Origin: G963663495 sp963663495
Lineage (GTDB): Bacteria > Bacteroidota > Rhodothermia > Rhodothermales > Bin80
Direction of reading: 5' to 3'
Length of the DNA: 64,000 nt
NCBI GenBank assembly: GCA_963663495.1
Contig: OY760427.1
Span: 2,170,001-2,234,000, forward strand
Positions within the stretch are counted from its first letter, which is position 1. Each line of letters opens with the position of its first letter. Under the pieces are notes generated by a model, which saw nothing but the letters and a program-made list of their open reading frames with translations, ran no database searches and was not told the DNA's origin. Positions 29,950 through 38,287 of this stretch are shown one piece after another. A program made the position numbers and the translations under genes.

Positions 29950-30642
29950 GTGGAAGAAGCACTTATCGTAATGGCTAGAGTGCCCGCAGCGGGCCGTGTA
30001 AAGACACGACTGATTCCATGGATTGGAGCCGACAATGCCGCTGGCTTGTACCAAGCATTCTTGGCCGACGGGCTGCGACAGTACGCTGCATTGGGAGTAG
30101 CTGTAAGGGTGTATGTTGAGGGATGCGGACCGGACCTAAAGCTTCCCGTACCATTGTACGGTGCCTCAGTCCATCGGCAGCAAGGGGATACACTTGCTGA
30201 CCGCATGGACGCTGCGTTCAGGGATACGCAAGCAGCTGGATTCAGAAAGATTGTCATCATCGGCACGGATCATCCAACGCTACCATCCCGGTACATCATG
30301 AGCGGCTTTGATGCCCTTGATGATTCCGCTTCCGTCGCAATAGGTCCGGCCGATGATGGCGGGTTCTATATCTTAGGTATGCATCCTTACATTCCCGGCC
30401 TGATAACCGGACGCAGCTATAGCCACGATAGGGTCTTCAGGGAGACGTACAAAGATGCTAGGGAAAAGGGCCTCCAAGTCTCCGTCTTGGAGGCATGGTA
30501 CGATGTTGATACACCTGATGACTTGCAGCGGTTGGCTGATGACCTGCAGCACGCGGCTGGAACTGCACCCGAGACACGGAGGCAGCTGGTGCTAATACTG
30601 CAACAACTGCCCCATAGCGTTCGATATGGCATGGAGACCTGA
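29950..30642 (+). CDS. TIGR04282 family glycosyltransferase-like protein (DUF2064)
   Basis: 230 residues, GTG start. The N-terminal nucleotide-sugar fold signature IVMARVPAAGRVKTRLIP, then GDTLADRM, IIGTDHPTLPSRYI, GPADDGGFYILG and a YDVDTPDDL motif near the end, all in the order seen in the rSAM/selenodomain-associated or arsenosugar-type transferase 1 family. The precise substrate is unknown. Tightly spaced after the cysteine desulfurase, so probably cotranscribed. Confidence 0.85.
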   Translation: MEEALIVMARVPAAGRVKTRLIPWIGADNAAGLYQAFLADGLRQYAALGVAVRVYVEGCGPDLKLPVPLYGASVHRQQGDTLADRMDAAFRDTQAAGFRKIVIIGTDHPTLPSRYIMSGFDALDDSASVAIGPADDGGFYILGMHPYIPGLITGRSYSHDRVFRETYKDAREKGLQVSVLEAWYDVDTPDDLQRLADDLQHAAGTAPETRRQLVLILQQLPHSVRYGMET

Positions 30643-30681
30643 AACATTCGCTTCCCAAATAGTTTGGCGGGGAATTCCGCC

Positions 30682-31653
30682 ATGGACTCGACACCTCCAC
30701 ATGCCTGCTTGAAAACACCCCCCAACTCATCCGCGTGGGGGCCGGCATCGTTATCCAACCTGGGTCCAGGATTTGATACGCTGGGCTTGTGCCTTGCGGG
30801 AATGGGTGATACCGTGGATGTGTGGGGTACCGAGGAGGCAGGAGTACAACTCGTTCGAGGCAGCGGTCCAGACCTGCCGATGGATCCGGCATGCAATACT
30901 GCGGCATGTGCTGCTGGCGTTGTACTTAAGCAGGCTAACGCCCGCGGTGGTTTGATAATGCGCATTCGGAAAGGGATTCCGATAGGCTCTGGTATCGGAG
31001 GATCTGCGGCAAGCGCAGCTGCCGGAGCGTGGGCCGCAAACCTGGCACTGGGAGCACCATTCAGGAAATCAGACTTGGTGGAGGCGGTCCTGGAGGGAGA
31101 GGCGGTGGCATCCCGCGGAATCCGTCATGGTGACAATGTTCTGCCGGCGCTGTTTGGAGGGATCGTGCTGACCTCTGCGATCGCGCCATCAGATTTTCGA
31201 CGCATCACCCTTGCCCGAACGATGCCTTTAGCAATACTGCTGCCAAGCATAGAGGTGCTGACTAGTGAGGCTCGCGCAATGCTGCCAGAGACCGTGCCTT
31301 TTCGTGTGGCAGTCAGTAATGCCAGTGACCTGGCGTTCGTAGTGCATGCACTGGTGAGCGGCGATTGGCATGGTGTTGGACGATACATGATGCGAGACAG
31401 AATAGTTGAGCCAGTGAGGGCACGGCTACTGCCATGCTATGCTGCGGTACGGCGCGCCGCGGTCCAATCGGGAGCGTTCGGATGCGCACTTACTGGTTCC
31501 GGGCCTGCTATGTTTGCACTTGCCGAAACGCATGAATTAGCGCGGCGGGTCCTTCGAGGTATGGTTACCGCTGCCGCTGACAACGGTGTTGTGGGTAAGG
31601 GGTTTGTTACAAAAGCTGACATGACCGGCGTTCGGTGCGTGTCTGTAGCATGA
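30682..31653 (+). CDS. thrB: Homoserine kinase
   Basis: GHMP-family kinase phosphorylating homoserine on the threonine pathway. N-terminal PASLSNLGPGFDTLGL, the ATP-binding loop IPIGSGIGGSAASAAAGA, and C-terminal GCALTGSGPAMFAL. I prefer ATG 30682, preceded by GGCGGGGAAT, over an in-frame TTG at 30664. Its stop overlaps the start of the next gene, threonine synthase, in an ATGA, indicating translational coupling. Confidence 0.93.
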   Translation: MDSTPPHACLKTPPNSSAWGPASLSNLGPGFDTLGLCLAGMGDTVDVWGTEEAGVQLVRGSGPDLPMDPACNTAACAAGVVLKQANARGGLIMRIRKGIPIGSGIGGSAASAAAGAWAANLALGAPFRKSDLVEAVLEGEAVASRGIRHGDNVLPALFGGIVLTSAIAPSDFRRITLARTMPLAILLPSIEVLTSEARAMLPETVPFRVAVSNASDLAFVVHALVSGDWHGVGRYMMRDRIVEPVRARLLPCYAAVRRAAVQSGAFGCALTGSGPAMFALAETHELARRVLRGMVTAAADNGVVGKGFVTKADMTGVRCVSVA

Positions 31654-32912
31654 TGACGTTTGCCAGCACTCGTGGTGGTGCTCTCCCCGTTACTTTCCGA
31701 GAGGCGCTGCTGGCCGGAATTGCTCCAGATGGTGGTTTGTATGTTCCAGACTTTGTGCCTAGATTGCCGCAATACTGGCAGACATGCGCAAGCATCGCTG
31801 ACCTTGGGGTTTCAGTACTCCGCCCTTATGTGGGTGATGAGCTGACGAACGAAAAACTGGCTAAAGTGCTTTCGAAGGCCCTGTCGTTTCCTGTGCCCAC
31901 TGTTGCACTTGGTGGGGGATGGAAAGGTGTCCATGTGCTTGAACTATTCCACGGACCAACGCAGTCCTTTAAGGATTTCGGAGCAAGAACGATGGCAGGG
32001 TTCATGGAGAACTTCCTGGAAGGCGAAGCATGCACCATATTGGTTGCCACATCCGGTGATACGGGGAGCGCAGTTGCCTCGGGTTTCTCGGGCGTAAAGG
32101 GGTTCCGCATTGCTGTTCTGTATCCTGACGGGCAGGTAAGCCCAACCCAGGAGTCCCAGCTTACGGCACAACGACCTGGTGTGCAGGCCTATCGCGTAGA
32201 CGGTTCGTTTGACGACTGCCAGCGAATGGTGAAGGCAGCCCTAACCTCAGGCATGCCGTTAAGACTGTCTGCGGCCAATTCCATCAATGTAGGGCGGCTG
32301 CTGCCGCAAATGTTGTATTATGTTTGGGCCTTTGCCTGCAGTGGCTTTGAAACGGCCACTGTATGCGTACCATGTGGCAATTTGGGTAATCTGACGGCGG
32401 GTGTAATGACTTTCTTGGGAGGGTTACCTGTGCGGCGCTTTGTGGCTGCTCACAATGCAAACAATGGGTTTCCGCGGTACTTGGCCGGCGGGCCAGAGCC
32501 CGGCACCAGGTCGGTTCGAACGCTTTCCAATGCAATGGATGTCGGTGTGCCGAGCAATTTCGAGCGGCTTAAGGTGATGGCACCGGAAATGCGCGATTGG
32601 ACTACGGGATGCAGCGTTTCCGATGCGGGAACGCTTGCGAGCATTCGCCGCGTCTATGAGGAGACCGGGTATGTCCCGGATCCTCATACGGCTGTAGCCC
32701 TTGAAGCGGCGAGAGAAAATCAGGAGCGCCCAGTACTTGTATGTGCTACAGCGCATCCCGCAAAGTTTCCTGAGATAATAGAACAGGCTTTAGGGTGGAG
32801 GCCAACGCCGCCAGACATGCTGAAGACCGCGGCAACAGGGCCGCGATGCGTCCTGCCCCTAGCGGCAACTGATGCTGCTCTGCAGGAAGCATTGATCACA
32901 GGAAGGGATTAG
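31650..32912 (+). CDS. thrC: Threonine synthase
   Basis: PLP enzyme converting O-phosphohomoserine to threonine. 420 residues from ATG 31650. N-terminal STRGG, PLP-Lys108 in FHGPTQSFKDFGAR, the ATSGDTGSAVASGF phosphate-binding loop, SANSINVGRLLPQ and VPCGNLGNLTAG. Start chosen because ATGA overlaps the thrB stop; an upstream GTG at 31635 is possible. Confidence 0.95.
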   Translation: MMTFASTRGGALPVTFREALLAGIAPDGGLYVPDFVPRLPQYWQTCASIADLGVSVLRPYVGDELTNEKLAKVLSKALSFPVPTVALGGGWKGVHVLELFHGPTQSFKDFGARTMAGFMENFLEGEACTILVATSGDTGSAVASGFSGVKGFRIAVLYPDGQVSPTQESQLTAQRPGVQAYRVDGSFDDCQRMVKAALTSGMPLRLSAANSINVGRLLPQMLYYVWAFACSGFETATVCVPCGNLGNLTAGVMTFLGGLPVRRFVAAHNANNGFPRYLAGGPEPGTRSVRTLSNAMDVGVPSNFERLKVMAPEMRDWTTGCSVSDAGTLASIRRVYEETGYVPDPHTAVALEAARENQERPVLVCATAHPAKFPEIIEQALGWRPTPPDMLKTAATGPRCVLPLAATDAALQEALITGRD

Positions 32913-32917
32913 AGGTC

Positions 32918-33634
32918 ATGCGCCTGCGTCCGTTTGCTTCGCAGGTTTGGCCAGCTCATTTGCAGGCGCCTGCTCAGCTGCTGTGGAACCTGCATGATGC
33001 GCTGCAGGATGGTGTGGCGCCAGCGTCTGTGCCACACGACATTGAAGCACTATGCAACGACTATGGTCTGCCAGTGCAGGTGGCAGAAAATCAAATCAAT
33101 GCCGCAAGGCGGTATGCTGGTCCAATCAGGTTCGCGACTTCTCGTGATCTATTGGATTTTAGCAGGCAGTTCGCAGGGTCGCATGGTCAGCTGCTCGGGC
33201 ATCTTGTCGACTGTTCCAGATCTTGGCATCGCAAGCCGATCGAAGAATTTTCTACTGCCATGTTCTTGGCGTCCCGCCTGTTCCGTGTTGAGGCCGACAT
33301 ACGAAAGGATCACGTGTTCTTCCCAATGAGCGACATGGAATCGGGTGGATCGATTGTAGAAGATTTTCGGAAACTCCTGATGATTCCGACTACACACCCG
33401 TTGGTATGGCGACACATCGTTCGGATAAAGGGAGCTCTTGCACAGGCGCTGTCCATGGGGGACGAGCAAACGGGATGGGTCCGAAGGGAATTTTTTCGCA
33501 GCTGCCTAGGTACTGCGTATCTTCTTGACTCATTCCGGCGCTCGGACTTGAGGCTAGGTGCAGTCCGCCCTGAGCTTTCGCGGCTGCGGCGGTTGCAATT
33601 TTGGATACATAGGCGGTTCGGAAGAATCAGGTAA
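32918..33634 (+). CDS. Squalene/phytoene synthase-like protein, divergent
   Basis: 238 residues. FATSRDLLDFSRQFAGSHGQLL and the block ASRLFRVEADIRKDHVFFPMSDM resemble the second half of trans-isoprenyl diphosphate synthases (RxVxxDxxxGRxYLP). The first aspartate-rich motif is missing and the second keeps only part of the Asp pattern (VEAD), so catalysis as a prenyl condensing enzyme is doubtful. A non-catalytic NDUFAF6-like role is an alternative. 5 bp after thrC; followed by the TnpB element at 33647, which begins 12 bp beyond the stop. Confidence 0.55.
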   Translation: MRLRPFASQVWPAHLQAPAQLLWNLHDALQDGVAPASVPHDIEALCNDYGLPVQVAENQINAARRYAGPIRFATSRDLLDFSRQFAGSHGQLLGHLVDCSRSWHRKPIEEFSTAMFLASRLFRVEADIRKDHVFFPMSDMESGGSIVEDFRKLLMIPTTHPLVWRHIVRIKGALAQALSMGDEQTGWVRREFFRSCLGTAYLLDSFRRSDLRLGAVRPELSRLRRLQFWIHRRFGRIR

Positions 33635-33646
33635 GGCGTATGACTA

Positions 33647-35103
33647 GGGAGTTTTATGGCTGAGTGCCACGCGTTTTCGCAGGAGTTACTTTTTGTGCTT
33701 TGGTGGTGCAGACAGGATGGCTTTCGCCAGTTTTTCATAATCAATTCCCGCTTTTCACGGAAAACTGCAATTATTTCAAATACCTCAACACGTGGGTATT
33801 CATGCTATATAAGTTCCATACACTAGGGAGTTCCATACCATAGTGCCATGCCCGAAACGGTTAGTGCATACCGCAATATCACATACAGGCTGTTGCCCGG
33901 AAGTCGGAGTAACGCCAAGCACCTTGCTGGATTAGCGGGTGCGTGTAGGTTTGTGTGGAATGCCATCCTCGCAGAGCAGAGCGAGGCGTACAAGAAAGCG
34001 AAAGAGGCTGGAGAGAAGCCGCCCTCGGTAAGCTTCTTCTCGCTGGGGAAGCGGTTCACGGCACTGCGCCGCACGGTCGAGTGGCTACCTGAATACTCCT
34101 TTGGTGTCGTTAGATACCCATTGAAATATCAGGCGGATGCATGGAAGGCATTCTTCAAGGAGGGTAAGAGAAGACCGAGATTCCATTCCAGACGTGGTAG
34201 TACGCCTTCGTTCACGATCCCGGATAACGTAAGGGTTCGGGATGGTAAGCTGTATATTCCGAAAGTGGGATATATGGCGCTCCGCAGGCGGGGAGGCAAC
34301 CCGTACCCTGATGGTATACCCGTCAAAGCCACGGTAAAGAAGAATGCCGGCAAAGGGTATGCTGTCATCTGCTACAAGATGGAGGCACCTGTAATAGAGA
34401 ATACCGGCGGTGCTGTAGGCATTGACCGTAATTGCGGGCAGATCGCTATGGTCTCCACAGAGGGCGATACAAGCATTATCAGACAACCGGATACCAAGCG
34501 TCTTGGTGCCAAGTTGAAGCGGCATCAGCGAAGACTGGCGAGACGGAAGAAAGGCTCCAACCGTCGTAACAGGCGGAAGCATAGAATCGCCCGCATACAG
34601 CGCAAGCGTGCTAACATCCTCAAGAATGCGAACCACCAGGTAAGTCGCAGTATTGCCAAATGCTCCTCAACGGTGATACTGGAGGACCTGAAGATCAAAG
34701 CGATGACACGTTCAGCTAAGGGGACGATGGAGAGCATTGGCACAAACGTCAGACAGAAGTCTGGCCTCAACCGTGGGATACTGCGAACAGGTTGGGGCCA
34801 GCTGGATCAGATGCTGGGCTATAAGTGCCGCAAGGTGATAAAGGTTACCGCTGCCTATATCAGTCAGCGGTGTTCTGTGTGTGGGCACACAGAAGCGAGT
34901 AACCGTAAGACACGGAGCAAATTCACGTGTATGTCCTGTGGACATGCGGATCATGCAGACCTGAATGCGGCTGCAAACATACTGGCCTCCGGGATTGGGG
35001 CTGCTGCACGGCGAGGGGCGTTCGGGTTACCGACCCCTATGACCCGTGATATTGATACTAGTGCCTCACTGTGTACAGTTGGTCACTCACGTAGATAATT
35101 CCC
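33647..35103 (+). mobile_element. TnpB element C, intact (1457 bp)
   Basis: Perfect 8-bp duplication TATGACTA (33639-33646, 35104-35111). MITE part 33647-33817, 8-bp spacer ATACACTA 33818-33825, tnpB core from 33826. The right-hand duplication contains the purM start codon, so the element ends one base before purM ATG. Confidence 0.94.
33848..35098 (+). CDS. tnpB: TnpB RNA-guided nuclease, intact (416 aa)
   Basis: Compact RuvC nuclease that, in characterised relatives, is directed by an RNA from the element's right end. Residues ~1-180 are the N-terminal helical/WED-like region; RuvC-I Asp183 (GIDRN), arginine-rich bridge ~205-250, RuvC-II Glu269 (VILEDLK), zinc finger C332/C335 and C351/C354, RuvC-III Asp361 (ADLNAAANI). 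No frameshift: lacks the 17-bp duplication of copies A, B and E. No HUH transposase gene accompanies it. Confidence 0.93.
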   Translation: MPETVSAYRNITYRLLPGSRSNAKHLAGLAGACRFVWNAILAEQSEAYKKAKEAGEKPPSVSFFSLGKRFTALRRTVEWLPEYSFGVVRYPLKYQADAWKAFFKEGKRRPRFHSRRGSTPSFTIPDNVRVRDGKLYIPKVGYMALRRRGGNPYPDGIPVKATVKKNAGKGYAVICYKMEAPVIENTGGAVGIDRNCGQIAMVSTEGDTSIIRQPDTKRLGAKLKRHQRRLARRKKGSNRRNRRKHRIARIQRKRANILKNANHQVSRSIAKCSSTVILEDLKIKAMTRSAKGTMESIGTNVRQKSGLNRGILRTGWGQLDQMLGYKCRKVIKVTAAYISQRCSVCGHTEASNRKTRSKFTCMSCGHADHADLNAAANILASGIGAAARRGAFGLPTPMTRDIDTSASLCTVGHSRR

Positions 35104-35104
35104 T

Positions 35105-36109
35105 ATGACTACCTACAAGGACGCTGGTGTCAATATTGAAGCGGGAGATGAAGCTGTCCGGCGTATGGGCCCTTTGGTTCGGGCCACTTATACAGAAGGC
35201 GTGCTGGGCGATATCGGGGCGTTCGGTGGATTTTTTGAATTAGGGATTAGCCATTACAAGCAGCCGGTGCTAGTGTCGTCGATTGATGGCGTTGGCACCA
35301 AGCTGAAGGTAGCAACCCTGATGCAGTGCTACGATACGGTGGGGCAGGATTTGGTCAACCACTGCATAAATGACATTGCCGTATCTGGAGCGCAGCCGCT
35401 ATTCTTTCTTGATTATTTTGCAACCGGGGTTTTGGACCCAAACATGTCGCTGGCTATCATTCAGGGCTTTTCCAAAGCATGCATGGAGAATCACTGTGCC
35501 CTTATCGGCGGTGAGACGGCCGAGATGCCGGATATTTATCCGGATGCGCAATTCGACTTGGCAGGCACCGTAGTAGGTGTTGTGGAAAAAGAGCGAATCC
35601 TGGGCCCCGCACGTGTTAAGGAGGGAGATATCCTGATTGGGCTGCGATCCAGCGGCCTGCATACCAATGGATACACATTGGCACGGAAGGTTCTGTTATC
35701 AGCATTTGCTGTTGACGACCGGCCGGAGGAGCTCGGTGGAGATTCCGTAGGTGAGGCACTTCTCCGCGTACATAGGTCCTACTTATCTGCGATTGGAGCG
35801 ATTAGCGAATTGGCGCATGCATTTGTCCATGTGACTGGAGGAGGCGTGATCGGTAATACCCTACGGATAGTAAAGGAGCCCCTGATGGCCTCAGTAGATT
35901 TTGATGCGTGGGACAGACCGCATATATTTAGCCTAATTCAGCGACTTGGAAACGTGCCCGAAGAGGACATGCGCCGTACATTTAATCTTGGGATAGGATT
36001 GATTGCCATAGTGCCCGATGCACAGTCAGTTTTGAATATCTTACGAGAGAAAGGAGAGGATCCGGTGGTCATAGGATCAGTAGGCAATGTTAGGGAGTTA
36101 TATGGCTGA
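35105..36109 (+). CDS. purM: Phosphoribosylformylglycinamidine cyclo-ligase
   Basis: AIR synthetase of purine biosynthesis. 334 residues with SSIDGVGTKLKVA, VNDIAVSGAQPLFFLDY-like block (INDIAVSGA), IGGETAEMPDIY, SGLHTNGYTLAR and HVTGGGVIGN, all canonical. TnpB element C ends one base upstream of ATG, removing the native ribosome-binding region; element D starts at 36093 inside the last codons. The original C-terminus would read VGNVMTVSE; the present one reads VGNVRELYG with the stop supplied by the transposon end. Both changes leave the enzyme core intact. Confidence 0.95.
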   Translation: MTTYKDAGVNIEAGDEAVRRMGPLVRATYTEGVLGDIGAFGGFFELGISHYKQPVLVSSIDGVGTKLKVATLMQCYDTVGQDLVNHCINDIAVSGAQPLFFLDYFATGVLDPNMSLAIIQGFSKACMENHCALIGGETAEMPDIYPDAQFDLAGTVVGVVEKERILGPARVKEGDILIGLRSSGLHTNGYTLARKVLLSAFAVDDRPEELGGDSVGEALLRVHRSYLSAIGAISELAHAFVHVTGGGVIGNTLRIVKEPLMASVDFDAWDRPHIFSLIQRLGNVPEEDMRRTFNLGIGLIAIVPDAQSVLNILREKGEDPVVIGSVGNVRELYG

Positions 36110-37549
36110 GTGCCGCGCGTTTTCGCAGGAGTTACTTTTTGTGCTTTGGTGGTGCAGACAGGATGGCTTTCGCCAGCTTTTCATAATCAGTTCCCGCTTT
36201 TCACGACAAACTGCAATTATTTCAAATAACTCAACACGTGGATACTCATGCTATATAATTTCCATCTATTAGGGAATTATATACCACAGTGCCATGCCCG
36301 AAACGGTTAGTGCATACCGCAATATCACATACAGGCTGTTGCCCGGAAGTCGGAGTAACGCCAAGCACCTTGCTGGATTAGCGGGTGCGTGTAGGTTTGT
36401 GTGGAATGCCATCCTCGCAGAGCAGAGCGAGGCGTACAAGAAAGCGAAAGAGACTGGAGAGAAACCGCCCTCGGTAAGCTTCTTCTCGCTGGGGAAGCGG
36501 TTCACGGCGCTGCGCCGCACGGTCGAGTGGCTACCTGAATACTCCTTTGGTGTCGTTAGATACACATTGAAATATCAGGCGGATGCATGGAAGGCATTCT
36601 TCAAGGAGGGTAAGAGAAGACCGAGATTCCATTCCAGACGTGGTAGTATGCCTTCGTTCACGATCCCGGATAACGTAAGGGTTCGGGATGGCAAGCTGTA
36701 TATCCCGAAAGTGGGATATATGGCGCTCCGCAGGCGGGGAGGCAACCCGTACCCTGATGGTATACCCATCAAAGCCACGGTAAAGAAGAACGCCGGCAAA
36801 GGGTATGCTGTCATCTGCTACAAGATGGAGGCACCTGTAATAGAGGATACAGGCGGTGCTGTAGGCATTGACCGTAATTGGGGGCAGGTCGCTATGGTCT
36901 CCACAGAGGGCGATACAAGCGTTATCAGACAACCGGATACGAAGCGTCTTGATGCCAAGTTGAAGCGGCATCAGCGAAGACTGGCGAGACAGAAGAAAGG
37001 CTCCAACCGTCGTAACAGGCGGAAGCATAGAATCGCCCGTATACAGCGCAAGCGTGCTAACGTCCTCAAGAATGCGAACCACCAGGTAAGTCGCAGTATT
37101 GCCAATTGCTCCTCAACGGTGATACTGGAGGATCTAAAGATCAAAGCGATGCCACGTTCAGCTAAGGGGACGATGGAGAGCTTTGGCACAAACGTCAGAC
37201 AGAAGTCTGGCCTCAACCGTGGAATACTGCGAATAGGTTGGGGCCAGCTGGATCAGATGCTGGGTTATAAGTGCTGCAAGGTGATAAAGGTTACCGCTGC
37301 CTATACGAGTCAGCGGTGTTCTGTGTGTGGGCACACAGAAGTGAGTAACCGTAAGACACGGAGCAAATTCACGTGTATGTCCTGTGGACATGCGGATCAT
37401 GCAGACCTGAATGCGGCTGCAAACATACTGGCCTCCGGGATTGGGGCTGCTGCACAGCGAGGGGCGTTCGGGTTACCGACCCCTATGACCCGTGAAATTG
37501 ATACTGGTGCCTCACTGTGTACAGTTGGTCACTCACGTATATAATTCCC
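36093..37549 (+). mobile_element. TnpB element D, intact (1457 bp)
   Basis: Perfect 8-bp duplication CAATGTTA (36085-36092, 37550-37557). Same MITE + spacer (ATCTATTA) + core structure. Inserted at the 3' end of purM, between purM and plsY, in the direction of transcription. Confidence 0.94.
36294..37544 (+). CDS. tnpB: TnpB RNA-guided nuclease, intact (416 aa)
   Basis: Nearly identical to the TnpB at 33848. Catalytic residues retained (GIDRN, VILEDLK, ADLNAAANI) and both CxxC pairs present. A few replacements, e.g. GIDRNWGQV for GIDRNCGQI and KCCKV for KCRKV. Uninterrupted frame. Confidence 0.92.
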   Translation: MPETVSAYRNITYRLLPGSRSNAKHLAGLAGACRFVWNAILAEQSEAYKKAKETGEKPPSVSFFSLGKRFTALRRTVEWLPEYSFGVVRYTLKYQADAWKAFFKEGKRRPRFHSRRGSMPSFTIPDNVRVRDGKLYIPKVGYMALRRRGGNPYPDGIPIKATVKKNAGKGYAVICYKMEAPVIEDTGGAVGIDRNWGQVAMVSTEGDTSVIRQPDTKRLDAKLKRHQRRLARQKKGSNRRNRRKHRIARIQRKRANVLKNANHQVSRSIANCSSTVILEDLKIKAMPRSAKGTMESFGTNVRQKSGLNRGILRIGWGQLDQMLGYKCCKVIKVTAAYTSQRCSVCGHTEVSNRKTRSKFTCMSCGHADHADLNAAANILASGIGAAAQRGAFGLPTPMTREIDTGASLCTVGHSRI

Positions 37550-37579
37550 CAATGTTATGACCGTATCTGAGTGACTTAT

Positions 37580-38263
37580 ATGATCTCGCTCATTGTCATA
37601 TTAGTTCTTAGCTACTTCGCCGGATCCATCCCGGGAAGTGTGTGGGTTGGCAAGGCCTTTTATAAGGTGGATGTCCGACAGTATGGTAGTGGGAATGCGG
37701 GGGCAACCAATGTATTCAGGGTGCTTGGATGGAAGGCTGGGATATTGTCTGCCATCGTAGACTTGGGCAAGGGTCTACTGGCGGCCGGTTTGATTGCGAC
37801 CTTGCGGCTGGACAGTTTGCCCTACGGCTACGAATTCTGGCAGGTGGAAACCCTCGTACGAGCAATGGCTGGTGGGGCCGCGATTGTCGGGCATATGTTT
37901 CCGTTGTGGGCTAGATTCCGAGGTGGCAAGGGCGTCAATACCGCGGCTGGCGTCTTGTTCGCGTTCACCCCGCTGACTATGTGGATTGTTCTCGGGGTAT
38001 TTATTCTTGTCCTTTTGTTGAGCCGTTACGTTTCGGTAGCTTCAATCAGCGCGGCCGCTACGTTTCCTGCAACCATTGCTGTAAGGAAGTATGTGTTCGA
38101 CATTGAGGCACTTGATGTTGGCTTGCTCATCTTCGGTGTGGTGCTTGCTGTCGGAATAGTTTTGGCACACCGATCCAACATTGTTCGACTGAAAAACGGT
38201 ACAGAGAACAGGATTCGCAAATTTCGTCCTGCGCGTGGTATGTTGGGCCGTGGTGAGCTGTGA
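37580..38263 (+). CDS. plsY: Glycerol-3-phosphate acyltransferase PlsY
   Basis: Integral membrane enzyme transferring acyl from acyl-phosphate to glycerol-3-phosphate, first step of phospholipid synthesis. Motif 1 YFAGSIPGSVWVGK, motif SGNAGATNVFRVLGWKAG, and FRGGKGVNTAAG are present. About five to six hydrophobic segments, with a longer hydrophilic loop after motif 1 and a basic tail. ATG 37580 preferred to GTG 37571. Directly upstream of gpsA, which makes its substrate. Confidence 0.94.
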   Translation: MISLIVILVLSYFAGSIPGSVWVGKAFYKVDVRQYGSGNAGATNVFRVLGWKAGILSAIVDLGKGLLAAGLIATLRLDSLPYGYEFWQVETLVRAMAGGAAIVGHMFPLWARFRGGKGVNTAAGVLFAFTPLTMWIVLGVFILVLLLSRYVSVASISAAATFPATIAVRKYVFDIEALDVGLLIFGVVLAVGIVLAHRSNIVRLKNGTENRIRKFRPARGMLGRGEL

Positions 38264-38287
38264 ATCTCTGAATCTAGCACCGCGACT

